From Parafrankia irregularis (lineage in GTDB: Bacteria; Actinomycetota; Actinomycetes; Frankiales; Frankiaceae), in assembly GCF_001536285.1 (NCBI RefSeq), contig NZ_FAOZ01000008.1, positions 71,829 to 135,828 of the forward strand: a DNA stretch of 64,000 nucleotides. The letters are read 5' to 3'. A program made the translations under genes and the position numbers. Shown here in pieces: positions 9,001 through 16,356 of the stretch (positions are counted from its first letter, which is position 1; each line of letters opens with the position of its first letter). The notes beneath the pieces were generated by a model. The model saw only the letters and a list, made by a program, of their open reading frames with translations, made no database searches and had not been told where the DNA came from.

Positions 9001-9400
9001 CCTCCGGGGAGAAGATCCGGGCCACGCCACGCGCGTGCAGCAGATCGATCTCCTCCGGAACGATGACACCGCCACCGCCGCCGTAGACCCGCACGTGCCC
9101 GGCGCCCCGCTCGCGCAGCCGCTCGACGAGATAGGTGAAGTACTCGACGTGGCCGCCCTGGTACGAGGAGATCGCGACCGCCTGCGCGTCCTCCTGGATG
9201 ACCGCCGTCACGATCTCATCGACCCCGCGGTCATGCCCGAGGTGGATCACCTCCGCACCCTGCGTCTGGAGGATGCGCCGCATGATGTTGATCGCGGCGT
9301 CATGTCCGTCGAACAGCGCTGCCGCGGTGACAACCCGCACCGGCCCGGTGGGCACATGCAGCCTGGAGATCTCCTGCTCCGCTACGGCGACTGCGGTCAT
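6032..9400 (-). CDS. icmF: fused isobutyryl-CoA mutase (IcmF)
   Basis: The 1122-residue protein fuses all parts of an adenosylcobalamin acyl-CoA mutase. An N-terminal B12-binding domain has FDGHDAAINIMRR near residue 30. A MeaI-type G-protein chaperone follows with P-loop GTGGSGKSS near residue 210 and VNKFERRGAEDA near 390. The C-terminal mutase barrel has FTAGVFPFKR, ARMFAGEGDPFRTNRRF, DVYGKIGTSGVS and VQADILKEDQGQNT. The Phe in AGVFPFK and the Gln in VQADILK occupy positions that set IcmF apart from methylmalonyl-CoA mutase (Tyr and Arg there). The reaction is carbon-skeleton interconversion of isobutyryl- and n-butyryl-CoA or related branched acyl-CoAs such as pivalyl-CoA. The ATG at 9400 follows AGGGAG. 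Context suggests degradation of a branched acid. Confidence 0.93.
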   Translation of the reverse strand: MTAVAVAEQEISRLHVPTGPVRVVTAAALFDGHDAAINIMRRILQTQGAEVIHLGHDRGVDEIVTAVIQEDAQAVAISSYQGGHVEYFTYLVERLRERGAGHVRVYGGGGGVIVPEEIDLLHARGVARIFSPEDGRRLGLAAMVNSIIQENDLDLAGGAPRVTELRAGSDAALARAITVLEEARDPVLASAVREAADQRGATPVLGITGTGGSGKSSLTDELLRRFRLDQGDSLRIAVLAVDPTRRRGGGALLGDRIRMNALTERQDYGGMAATDEPEQDAATGDASRTFFRSLATRRAGGELPEYLADVIAACKAAGYDLVIVETPGIGQGDAAIVPFCDVSLYVMTPEYGASSQLEKIDMLDFADAVAVNKFERRGAEDARRDVARQMVRNREEFGAEWEDMPVFGTSAARFNDDGVTALYFYLRDLLGDRGLERKQGALQPVEVRVSSGLTTVVPPARVRYLAEIADAVRGYHAHTEAQALLARRREHLATAVAELETHHRGAGRGELEQSEESDLRVLRSLRDAAESGLDAETRDLIGSWPALRAERAGDEMVYTVRGREIRTPLVHTTLSGTSLPRVALPVIDDDARIVRFRRRENLPGLFPFTAGVFPFKRVGEAPARMFAGEGDPFRTNRRFHLLSADSPATRLSTAFDSVTLYGRDPGARPDVYGKIGTSGVSVATLDDMKTLFAGFDLCAPTTSVSMTINGPAPAVLAMFLTTAVDQRLDLFRVEHGREPRAAEAAEVAAWALANVRGTVQADILKEDQGQNTCIFSTEFALRCMADMQEWFIANQVRNFYSVSISGYHIAEAGANPISQLAFTLANGFTYVEAYLARGMNIDDFAPNLSFFFSNGMDAEYSVIGRVARRIWAVAMRERYGASERSQKLKYHVQTSGRSLHAREMNFNDIRTTLQALCAIYDNCNSLHTNAYDEAVTTPTEQSVRRALAIQMIIDREWGLAGNENPLQGSFVIDELTDLVEEAVLVEFERISERGGVLGAMETGYQRGRIQDESMLYERRKHDGSLPIIGVNTFLGPDDDEEAAHQLELARATEEEKQSQLRRLEEFTAGHTAEAALALDRLRKAAIAGGNTFAALMDAVRVCSLGQISAAFFEVGGQYRRNI

Positions 9401-9441
9401 GCGGCACGCTCCCTGGAAGACGTTCGACCACTAGCCGAACT

Positions 9442-9457
9442 TATCGGCCTTCCGATA
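9442..9457. promoter_or_regulatory. palindrome upstream of icmF
   Basis: TATCGG-CCTT-CCGATA is a perfect 6-4-6 inverted repeat 42 bases upstream of the icmF start. Its sequence differs from the AATGGTC family, so icmF may be under a different repressor. Confidence 0.5.
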
Positions 9458-9525
9458 GTAGGACATCAAACATTCTCGAGCCACCATAGACGTCCCGGCT
9501 GGGTTCGGCACGACGAGCTGGTTGC

Positions 9526-9542
9526 GGTCCAGGGCCTGGACC
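9526..9542. promoter_or_regulatory. perfect palindrome GGTCCAGG-G-CCTGGACC
   Basis: An 8-1-8 perfect inverted repeat sits in the icmF/TSCPD intergenic region. It has no T-tract, so a terminator is unlikely; an operator is possible. No second copy was noticed. Confidence 0.35.
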
Positions 9543-10023
9543 TGGGTCTTCGTGCGTCACGAAACGCCAGTTCCGGATGGAGGTGGAAGACCTTCGTCGC
9601 CGCTCGGTCGCGACTCCAAGAGGTGAGGCTGGCGGCAGCCTGACCCGTGTAACGACGGTGAGGGTAGGAGCAGCCGTGACCCGGCCGGACTGCCAGACGG
9701 CTCGGGTCGATGGGGTTACACCCGCCGGAGTCCAAGACCCCGGTCAGTCGGATTGGCAAGCACGATCCCCGACCGCGCCGACGACCCCACCCCAGCCAAA
9801 CCCGCCGCTGCTTGACAGAGGAGCTAGAGACACTCCCGCCAGCGGTCGGACGAAGTCGGACACGCCGAGCCTCGACGTCGAGAGGGGATGACCGCTGCCC
9901 TATGCTGACCTCTCGGCCGCGCCACAACATCTGGCGCCCAGCGTTACGTAGTGGCGCTATCTGTTGTGATCATTACTGGATGTGACTCGTCAGAATGAAC
10001 ATGTCGATCGAGAGGAACGCGCC

Positions 10024-10557
10024 ATGGTTGACGCGACGTCGACGATGGGAAGCCGTACGCCCAGTGGCGTGGTGCGGCGGGCGCCACGCCATCGTCAGTC
10101 CGTGACGAGAGCCTTCACGGTTGGGGGCGCCTACGGCTTCATCATCGCGTCTCTGCATGCCGACGGTTCGCTGGCGGACATCAATCTGATCATGGCGAAG
10201 CAGGGATCCACCTTGCGTGGAATGACCGAGACCGTCTCGTCGGCGATCTCGACCGGTCTGGCACACGGAGTGCCGCTGACGACATACGTTCGGCAGTTCG
10301 CTGACCTGCGGTTCGAGCCTGCGGGAATGACGGACGATCCGGAGATCCCGCGGGCTCTGTCGATCATCGACTATGTGGTCAGGCGGCTGGCGCTGGATTT
10401 CCTGCCGGTGGAGGATCGCACCGCGTTGGGCGTTCTCACGCCGCTGGAACGCGCCGAACTCGCGGCCGGTTCGGCACCTGCGCCGCCCGCGTCGTCGAAC
10501 ACGCCGGAGTCGCCGAGATTCGCGCCCTTCGACATCCCCGTCCAGGTCTCCTACTGA
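10024..10557 (+). CDS. orphan TSCPD-domain protein (class II RNR tail-like)
   Basis: The 177-residue protein matches the C-terminal TSCPD-type region of vitamin B12-dependent ribonucleotide reductase (NrdJ). Residues about 28-115 carry the hallmark string FTVGGAYGFI...LADINLIMAKQGSTLRGM...AISTGLAHGVPL...FRFEPAG-like RFEPAGM...PEIPRALSIIDYVVRRLA. The catalytic reductase barrel is absent, and the CxxC pairs of true NrdJ tails are also missing, so redox relay is unlikely. The tail after residue 140 is Pro/Ala/Ser-rich. The ATG at 10024 is preferred because GAGAGGAA lies upstream. It stands alone on the plus strand. Such stand-alone TSCPD proteins occur in actinobacteria; the function, perhaps nucleotide sensing or reductase regulation, is unknown. 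Confidence 0.72.
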   Translation: MVDATSTMGSRTPSGVVRRAPRHRQSVTRAFTVGGAYGFIIASLHADGSLADINLIMAKQGSTLRGMTETVSSAISTGLAHGVPLTTYVRQFADLRFEPAGMTDDPEIPRALSIIDYVVRRLALDFLPVEDRTALGVLTPLERAELAAGSAPAPPASSNTPESPRFAPFDIPVQVSY

Positions 10558-10564
10558 AGCGCGT

Positions 10565-10579
10565 CGGCCCGACGGGCCG
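10565..10579. terminator. short hairpin between convergent genes
   Basis: CGGCCC-GAC-GGGCCG forms a six-pair GC hairpin just after the TSCPD stop and before the end of the opposing operon. There is no clear U-tract, so termination is only a guess. Confidence 0.3.
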
Positions 10580-10581
10580 CC

Positions 10582-11718
10582 TCAGGCCGCGTCGGTAAGC
10601 GCACGACATGCTGCTGCCAGGGCACTGTCAATGTCATTACTGATTGTGACGGATGGCAGCATGTCGAAGCTGCACCGCGGAGAGCCCTTGACGATGATCA
10701 CGGGTTTGCCGTAGGCGAGCGCACAGCCGATCTCGGTCGTGACGCCGTCGCTGCGCCGGCTGAGCGGGTAGGCGAGAAGCAGGCTCGCGCGGGCGATGTC
10801 GTCGATGCAGAGTTGGGCCGCGAGCTGGTTGAGGACGATGCCCGCGTCGAACTGACTGCTGGGTCGCGTGAGGGGGTCGAGATCGATCCAGCGAGCGGTG
10901 GATTCCAGAGGCGGCGGCATGCGGGCGCGGACGCGCCGGATCTCCTCCCGGTCACGCAGTGTCGCCGCAAGGTAGACACCGTGACGGTTGGCGGAGTCCT
11001 CCGCGGGACTGTGCGTCGTCGGCTGCGGGGCGCGCGGTGGTGGCAGGACGGCGACGGTGGCCGGTGCCGGCGGGTTGACGGGTGCGCTGCGGGCCTGCCG
11101 GTAGGGAGTGATCGGGCAGTAGGCGTAGGGCGTGTCCTCGGCCAGAGTCGGCAGTCCGATTCGCTGCCGCTCATCGTCGACCTTGCTGATTTCGGCGGTG
11201 GGGTAAAGGAAGCATGGGCGATCGTCACGGACGAGGACGAACGTTCCGTACCGCTGCTCCTCGCCGCGCAGGGAACGGTCCCGGTCGGTCAGAAGCGCCA
11301 GATGCCGAGGGTCTGCTCCGCGATGTTCCCAGGCGTCCGCCATGTCATGGAGAAGATCGCGACGGGTCTCGGCCTCGGTGTCGGAGTGTTGGAGGAGCAG
11401 CCAGGCGGCGTCGCGGGCCGCAGGGTGGCTTGGAGGCGGCCAGCCCCATCGGCTCAGTGTCTCGAGGACCTGCGCGGTCGCGGAGGTGGAAACAGCTGCG
11501 TAGGCGGCGAGTTCGGGTGTGCTGGCGGTGAGGTGCGCGGCCCTGCTCGGGAACAGCGTCAGGGGCAGAGGCCAGTCGGGGTAGTTCAGGGCCGCGGCGA
11601 CCTGGGATTCGAGCTGGGAGTCGGTGGCGAGCCGGGTCAGGACGGCGAGGAGCGCGTGCTGTTCCTGCTCGGCGAGCGTGATGAGGTCAGCCCACGCGGT
11701 GATGTCGGGTGTTGTCAT
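10582..11718 (-). CDS. DUF6624 / nucleoside deoxyribosyltransferase-like fusion
   Basis: The 378-residue protein has two parts. Residues about 70-200 match DUF6624 (AAWLLLQHSDTEAETRRDLL, DPRHLALLTDRDRSLRG, EEQRYGT, VDDERQRIGLP). After a Pro-rich linker, residues about 245-375 have the nucleoside 2-deoxyribosyltransferase-like fold: VYLAATLRDREEI, then DDIARASLLLAYPLSRRSDG, then TEIGCALAYGKPVIIVKG, where the Glu of TEIG sits at the usual catalytic position. Such domains cleave or sense nucleotide N-glycosidic bonds. It overlaps the adenylating-enzyme gene by ATGA, so it is the last gene of a coupled operon. DUF6624 has no known function. The fusion hints at a nucleoside or nucleotide intermediate in the pathway. 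Confidence 0.72.
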   Translation of the reverse strand: MTTPDITAWADLITLAEQEQHALLAVLTRLATDSQLESQVAAALNYPDWPLPLTLFPSRAAHLTASTPELAAYAAVSTSATAQVLETLSRWGWPPPSHPAARDAAWLLLQHSDTEAETRRDLLHDMADAWEHRGADPRHLALLTDRDRSLRGEEQRYGTFVLVRDDRPCFLYPTAEISKVDDERQRIGLPTLAEDTPYAYCPITPYRQARSAPVNPPAPATVAVLPPPRAPQPTTHSPAEDSANRHGVYLAATLRDREEIRRVRARMPPPLESTARWIDLDPLTRPSSQFDAGIVLNQLAAQLCIDDIARASLLLAYPLSRRSDGVTTEIGCALAYGKPVIIVKGSPRCSFDMLPSVTISNDIDSALAAACRALTDAA

Positions 11719-13292
11719 GAGCTGGCCTCCTGGTCGCCGAGAAGCTGGCGGGCGCAGACGAGGTCGACCTTCCCCGCCGGGGTTCGGGGTATGGCGGCAA
11801 CGACCCGGACCACCCGTGGGATCTTGTAGCCGGCGAGGTCGCCGCGGATGTCGCCGAGCACCTGCGCGAGTCTGCCGCCAGCGCGGAGCTGCAGGACGCA
11901 GCCGACGGCGCTGCCGAGCCGCGTGTCGGGAACGGCGAGGACAGCGGCGTCAGCGACATGGGGATGAGCGAGGAGCGCGGCAGCGACCTCGGGGGCGTAG
12001 ACCTTCTCGCCGCCGGTGTTGATGCAGTCCTGCCCACGGCCGAGCAGCTCGATCTTCCGGGACGGCAGAAGTCGGACGAGATCTCCGGACAGGAGGTAGG
12101 TGCGTCCGTCATCGGAGTGGACATAGCGGTCGGCCGGAAGGGCGCCCTGAGGGTGAATACCGGCTGGGAGCGGTTCGTGGACGGCCACACGGCCGATTTC
12201 GCCGACGCGGGTCGGTGTTCCATCCGCGCCGAAGACCTGGGCGTGGCGGCCGAGGTCGAAGTGCCCGGTTGCAGGCACCTGCCCGGAGCGGGCAAGGGAC
12301 GATCCCAGGCCGGTGGCCTCGGTGGCGCCGAAGGTCTCGACCAGTCGCAGATGCGGAACCAGGGCGAGGAGTTCGGTTTTGGCTTCGGTGGTCCAGGGCG
12401 CACCCGAGGAGGTGACGGTGCGCAAGGTCGATAGGTCGACTTCAGAGCGTGTGCGGATGATGTCGATGAGGGGGCGCGCGTAGGCGTCGCCGACGATGGC
12501 CAGAGTGTCAGCGCGGTGCCGTATGACCGCGTCGAGCACTCCGGCGGGATCGTAGGAGGCCCCGGGCACGGTGATGACCATCCCGCCGGCGCACAGCGCG
12601 CCCAGTGCCCGGGTCAGACCCGAGCCGTGGCTCAGGGGGCTGGCGACGACGATACGAGCGTCGGCCAGAGCCAAGGTGGTCCGCGCCGGAGAACGGGTCA
12701 GGTCATGGCGGGCCCAGGGGTTGTGGGCGTTGAGATTGGTGAGGATGTCGACGACACGCCAGGCCACGGCCTGGGGAGTCCCGGTGGTTCCACCCGTACA
12801 TTTGATCATGATGTGCTCGGTTGATTCATCCCGCGGCGGCACCGAGGAGAGGCGCTCAGCTGCGCTGGCCACGAGCAGTAGGTGGGCGCCAAGCGGCCGG
12901 ATCTGTGTTGCCTCGCGGAGACGGTCGCTGGCGTGGAGCGCGGCGATGTGAGAGCCGGAGTCCGGGTCGGAGATCGTCGCGGCGGGTCGCAGGAGGCGGA
13001 GCAGCTGGTCGAGTTCACGGGAGCGGTGACGCGGGTTGAGCTGTGCGGGTGTCGCACCAAGACGCAGAACGGCAGCGAGGCTGACGAGATGCTCAGGGAC
13101 GTTGGGCAGGCAGAGAGCGACGACCTGGCCGGGTGCCACTCCTCGCAGGCGCAGGTCGTCCGCGACGGCCGCTGCCGCGGTGTCGAACTCCGCCCAGGTC
13201 CACGCCAGGTCGCGGTGGACCAGCGCAGTCGTGTGGGGCTGCAGTGTCGCAATGTGCTGCCAGAGGGCCGTGAGGGTCCATGGGGTCGTCAT
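11715..13292 (-). CDS. AMP-dependent acid-activating enzyme (ANL family)
   Basis: The 525-residue protein is an intact ANL-superfamily adenylating enzyme. It carries the P-loop KCTGGTTGTPQAVAW (about residue 170), the ETFGATEATG motif (about 320), the SGDLVRLLPSRKIELLGRGQDCI hinge stretch read as SGDLVRL and LLGRGQDCINTGGEKVY (about 400-425) and the C-terminal lysine motif PRTPAGKVDLV (about 510). It should turn a carboxylic acid into an acyl-AMP and then pass it to CoA or another acceptor. No acyl carrier protein is encoded nearby. Start and stop overlap both neighbours by four bases (ATGA), showing translational coupling with the HIT gene before it and the DUF6624 fusion after it. Confidence 0.85.
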   Translation of the reverse strand: MTTPWTLTALWQHIATLQPHTTALVHRDLAWTWAEFDTAAAAVADDLRLRGVAPGQVVALCLPNVPEHLVSLAAVLRLGATPAQLNPRHRSRELDQLLRLLRPAATISDPDSGSHIAALHASDRLREATQIRPLGAHLLLVASAAERLSSVPPRDESTEHIMIKCTGGTTGTPQAVAWRVVDILTNLNAHNPWARHDLTRSPARTTLALADARIVVASPLSHGSGLTRALGALCAGGMVITVPGASYDPAGVLDAVIRHRADTLAIVGDAYARPLIDIIRTRSEVDLSTLRTVTSSGAPWTTEAKTELLALVPHLRLVETFGATEATGLGSSLARSGQVPATGHFDLGRHAQVFGADGTPTRVGEIGRVAVHEPLPAGIHPQGALPADRYVHSDDGRTYLLSGDLVRLLPSRKIELLGRGQDCINTGGEKVYAPEVAAALLAHPHVADAAVLAVPDTRLGSAVGCVLQLRAGGRLAQVLGDIRGDLAGYKIPRVVRVVAAIPRTPAGKVDLVCARQLLGDQEASS

Positions 13293-13942
13293 GACATCTG
13301 CCTGGCCGTGACGGGCGCAAGGTCGTCGACGGTGCGGCGGATGAGATCGGTGTGCGGGGCGGCTTCCCAGTCCCAGGCGCCCTCCTCCAGCCGCGGGTCG
13401 AGCGTGGCGACGACGTGCCGCAGCCGAATGCGTGGCTGCGTGTCGGTGGGGACCGGGTAGACGGCCAGCGCACCGCTCTGATCACGAACGGTGATGTAGG
13501 AGTTGGTCGGGTCGGTGGGAAGGTCTGCGAGGGAGGCGATGGGGTAGCCGGTGAGCCGGTCCGCCAGCCAGCCGTGCAGATCCGCCGTGGTGGGCAGGAG
13601 ATGGAGGTGCCCATGTTCGATCCGGCGCTGCCCGGCGGCGTTCAGGCCGTACTCGAAGCCGAGCACCGGCCTGTCGTACCGCTCGGCGAGCCGCACAGCC
13701 ATCTCGCGCATCAGTGTGTCGACGCCGGCTCGGGCGTCCCGATCGAGACCTCCGAGAGACAGGACATGGGATCTGGGGACGAGGAGCAGGTAGCCGGCCG
13801 TATAGGCCCCGATGGTCGGGATCGCGCAGGCATGCGCATTCGCCGCGAGGACGCGAGGTTGCGCCCTGGCCAGATGCCGCTGCAACGCGCAGTCGATCAC
13901 GGCCAGGTCGAGAGCGGCGCAGAGGTCACAGATCGACGGCAT
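13289..13942 (-). CDS. HIT-family (histidine triad) protein
   Basis: The 217-residue protein has an N-terminal CDLC pair and a HIT-like core: AYTAGYLLLVPRSHVLSLGGLD around residues 48-70 and the histidine triad as EHGHLHLL around residues 128-136, fitting HxHxHxx. The C-terminal 80 residues are unrelated to the HIT core. HIT enzymes cleave nucleoside phosphoramidates, acyl-adenylates and dinucleotides or transfer nucleotidyl groups. Placed between two adenylating-enzyme genes, an acyl-AMP or nucleotide conjugate is the likely substrate (inference). It overlaps the upstream gene by 17 bases and the downstream gene by ATGA. Confidence 0.7.
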   Translation of the reverse strand: MPSICDLCAALDLAVIDCALQRHLARAQPRVLAANAHACAIPTIGAYTAGYLLLVPRSHVLSLGGLDRDARAGVDTLMREMAVRLAERYDRPVLGFEYGLNAAGQRRIEHGHLHLLPTTADLHGWLADRLTGYPIASLADLPTDPTNSYITVRDQSGALAVYPVPTDTQPRIRLRHVVATLDPRLEEGAWDWEAAPHTDLIRRTVDDLAPVTARQMS

Positions 13943-15227
13943 GGGCAGTCGCCTCCGGCGGACTGGGACGGATCAGATCAAGACGGACGGGGCGCTCGGG
14001 CGCGGCAAGGCGGGCGGCGCAGTAGGCGTGGAGCTTCTCCGTGGTGAGCGTCGGGGCCCGTGTCTGGACCTCGGAGATCAGCCGGTGGCCGTAGACGGTG
14101 TCGGGGACTGCGGACACCGTGCAGTAGTCGATCGCGGGGTGCGCGGCGAGTACTGCGTGGACGTGTTCGAGGGCGACGTTGACACCGCCGACGATGGCCC
14201 GTCCGGACACGGCGACGGAGGCGAGATGCAGCCGCCCTGTGCTGTCGACATGGCCCTGGTCACCGACGGTGTGCCAGGCGCCGGGTGGTGGGCATCCCTC
14301 GGGGAGGAAATGGCTGGCGAGCCCCACGCCGCTGCGCGCCTCGACCGTGCCGACGGTCCCCGCCGGGGCCGGTGCACCGTCCGGTCCGCAGATCCGAATC
14401 TCGGCCCCGTTGATCGGGACGCCGCCTGCGGCGTCACCGATGCGGAGTGTGCCGTCGTACCCGGCGGAACCGTAGTACTCCGCGATCCGCTCGGCGCCGA
14501 ACACGGCGAGAAGACGGGCACGGAGATCGGGCGGACAGGGCTGGGACGAATACACCAGCCTGTCCACCGAAGCGGCGGCCTGGGCGACCACGGTCTCGCC
14601 GACGTCGTCGAACAGCCGACGTAACTGGGTGGGGACCAGGAAGATCCAGCTCGGCCGATGCCGGTCCGCATACGTGGCCCAGACTTCGGGGGTGAAGACC
14701 GGGCAGATCACAACGGTGCCACCGAGCAGAATCTGCCGCACGGCGAACTCGAACGGACCGTTGAGGTGTAACGGAGAACTGATCAACGCGCAGCCGTCGG
14801 GCCGCATGCCGAGCGCGAGCGCCTTCCGTGGGACGCTCGGCGGCTCCCCGTGGGTGACCAGGAGACGGTAACGACCTTCGTCGATGCCGAGGACAGCCTT
14901 CCACGGCTCGCATCCGGCGCCCGGGGTACGCGGCAAAGTGCGCGCCAGCTCCGAGGCACCGTGGGCCGGCAGTGGCAGGGGGATTCCCCCGGCCAGCCAG
15001 GTCGCGAACACGTCGACGAGGAAGTCGGCATCCGATCTGGCTGTGAGGGGACGCAGCCGACGGCAGCAGTGATCGAGATTCCGGGACCTGTCGCGAGCCC
15101 GCTGGTGCAGTTCGTTGAAGGTAAGCGGGCCTGCGGAGTCGATCATCGCCGGAGCGTCGCGGCGATCAGCCGCGAGGCGATCGAGAACAGCGGCAAGCTC
15201 GTGCCGCCATGGCCGCGTGCCGCTCAC
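13926..15227 (-). CDS. degenerate adenylating-enzyme homologue
   Basis: The 433-residue protein keeps the general ANL fold (LTFNELHQRARDRSRN, ALISSPLHLNGPFEFAVRQ, YYGSAGYDGTLRIGDA, WHTVGDQGHVDSTGRLHL) but has lost two catalytic elements. The P-loop, expected near residue 125, reads THGEPPSVPRKAL instead of an SGTTGxPK form. The C-terminal catalytic lysine motif is replaced by PSPPEATAHAVDL. The GTG at 15227 is chosen because GTGA overlaps the oxygenase stop exactly, as in the other junctions of this operon. It may be a pseudoenzyme, a partner of the intact ligase, or an acyltransferase using the same fold. A frame that is intact and coupled argues against simple decay. Confidence 0.7.
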   Translation of the reverse strand: MSGTRPWRHELAAVLDRLAADRRDAPAMIDSAGPLTFNELHQRARDRSRNLDHCCRRLRPLTARSDADFLVDVFATWLAGGIPLPLPAHGASELARTLPRTPGAGCEPWKAVLGIDEGRYRLLVTHGEPPSVPRKALALGMRPDGCALISSPLHLNGPFEFAVRQILLGGTVVICPVFTPEVWATYADRHRPSWIFLVPTQLRRLFDDVGETVVAQAAASVDRLVYSSQPCPPDLRARLLAVFGAERIAEYYGSAGYDGTLRIGDAAGGVPINGAEIRICGPDGAPAPAGTVGTVEARSGVGLASHFLPEGCPPPGAWHTVGDQGHVDSTGRLHLASVAVSGRAIVGGVNVALEHVHAVLAAHPAIDYCTVSAVPDTVYGHRLISEVQTRAPTLTTEKLHAYCAARLAAPERPVRLDLIRPSPPEATAHAVDL

Positions 15228-16312
15228 GCGCTTCCGCCTGCGGGGCCGGCGGGGACCGATGGCGGCGTCCAGGTGGATGCGGCGACGCGCTGGAGATCGT
15301 CGGTGAGCCATCCGCCGCGCAGGCCCCGTTCGACGGCACCGGGCCGCCGGTCGGCCACCGGCAAACTGATCCAGCACCGCAGCAGATGCCGCGCCAGCCG
15401 CGGATCGGAATCCGTGTAGGCCGTGCGGGAGTGCAGGACGCAGTGATTGTGCACGATCTGGAGATCACCGGGCTGGAGTTCCATGTCGCAGGCCAGGCGG
15501 TCCGCGACCTCGTCCAGGAGGTCGAACGCGGCAAGCGCCCGCGACGACAGGGGTGCGCCGGTTATCTTCTGCGTCTCCAGCAGCGTGTGCCGCACGAAGC
15601 GAGTACTAAATTGCTCGCGGTGCAGGCAGAAGATCGTTGAGATGAACGTCGGTGGGCCGCCAGGGATGTTCCCCCCGGCCATATGGAAGTGAAATGGCTG
15701 GTAGAGCTCGGCGACGAGGTCCGGTGCATCCGCCAGCATCGCGTTGTGCACGGCCGCGGCGGAGGCCACGCGGCTCAAACCACCCCGGTCGGCGGCACGC
15801 AAGCACAGCAGAAGGGCCGCGTCGGCACCGTCGGTGTGGAACCACAGTCGCTCAGCTGTCTGGTGTCCCCGCACCCGACCGTCACCGAGAGTGTGACCGG
15901 CGCGAACGTGGCGGATGAGCTGCCCGTCACGGCTCTGCGTCGCGATTCGTCCCAGCTGAGCGGCCACTCCGCGGATCAGTACGAGGCTTTCGTGTTCACT
16001 GAGCTCGTCGACCGGAAGGCCTCGGAGCACGGCAAACCCGGGCCCGTTGGTGACGGCTGCAGACAACGCGCCTAGGTGCGTGTTCAGCTGCGACAGAGAG
16101 AAATCTTCGCCAGTCAGGTCGCGGTCACGGAAAACGTCCCTGGCTGCCAGCCGTGCACTGGCAGCGCGCACTTCCGCAACCAGATCAGCACGATGGCCGT
16201 CATCGATCCGGTGAAGATAGATCTCTGGACGCAGATCCCGACCGATCCAGATCGGCGCATGGTCGATAGAAAGCTCTACAGGGGAGAAAATCGGGTCCGT
16301 GGGATTCGCCAT
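15224..16312 (-). CDS. Fe(II)/2-oxoglutarate dioxygenase, TauD/TfdA type
   Basis: The 362-residue protein has the TauD-family facial triad. HTD lies in RLWFHTDGADAALLL (about residue 158), and the distal His is in IVHNHCVLHSRTAY (about 290), followed by the 2-oxoglutarate-binding Arg in LARHLLRCWI about 15 residues later. Length and layout fit TauD/CAS-like oxygenases of secondary metabolism, which hydroxylate, desaturate or otherwise oxidise unactivated carbons. It starts 44 bases after the FAD gene and its stop overlaps the degenerate ligase by GTGA. The substrate is unknown; an acid later activated by the ligase downstream is a reasonable inference. Confidence 0.8.
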   Translation of the reverse strand: MANPTDPIFSPVELSIDHAPIWIGRDLRPEIYLHRIDDGHRADLVAEVRAASARLAARDVFRDRDLTGEDFSLSQLNTHLGALSAAVTNGPGFAVLRGLPVDELSEHESLVLIRGVAAQLGRIATQSRDGQLIRHVRAGHTLGDGRVRGHQTAERLWFHTDGADAALLLCLRAADRGGLSRVASAAAVHNAMLADAPDLVAELYQPFHFHMAGGNIPGGPPTFISTIFCLHREQFSTRFVRHTLLETQKITGAPLSSRALAAFDLLDEVADRLACDMELQPGDLQIVHNHCVLHSRTAYTDSDPRLARHLLRCWISLPVADRRPGAVERGLRGGWLTDDLQRVAASTWTPPSVPAGPAGGSA

Positions 16313-16356
16313 TGGAGCCCTCCGGATTGAAGGAACTGACAGTTTTCGATAGATAT

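Larger units (their letters stand above)
9401..10023. other. intergenic region without a recognised gene
   Basis: This stretch separates the minus-strand icmF from the plus-strand TSCPD gene, so it should hold both promoters. Only the two palindromes listed separately stand out. No RNA gene or convincing protein frame was seen. Confidence 0.5.

Noticed and set aside
9526..9542. The perfect palindrome as a transcription terminator
   Set aside because: No T-run on either side and no gene ends there; kept only as a possible operator.
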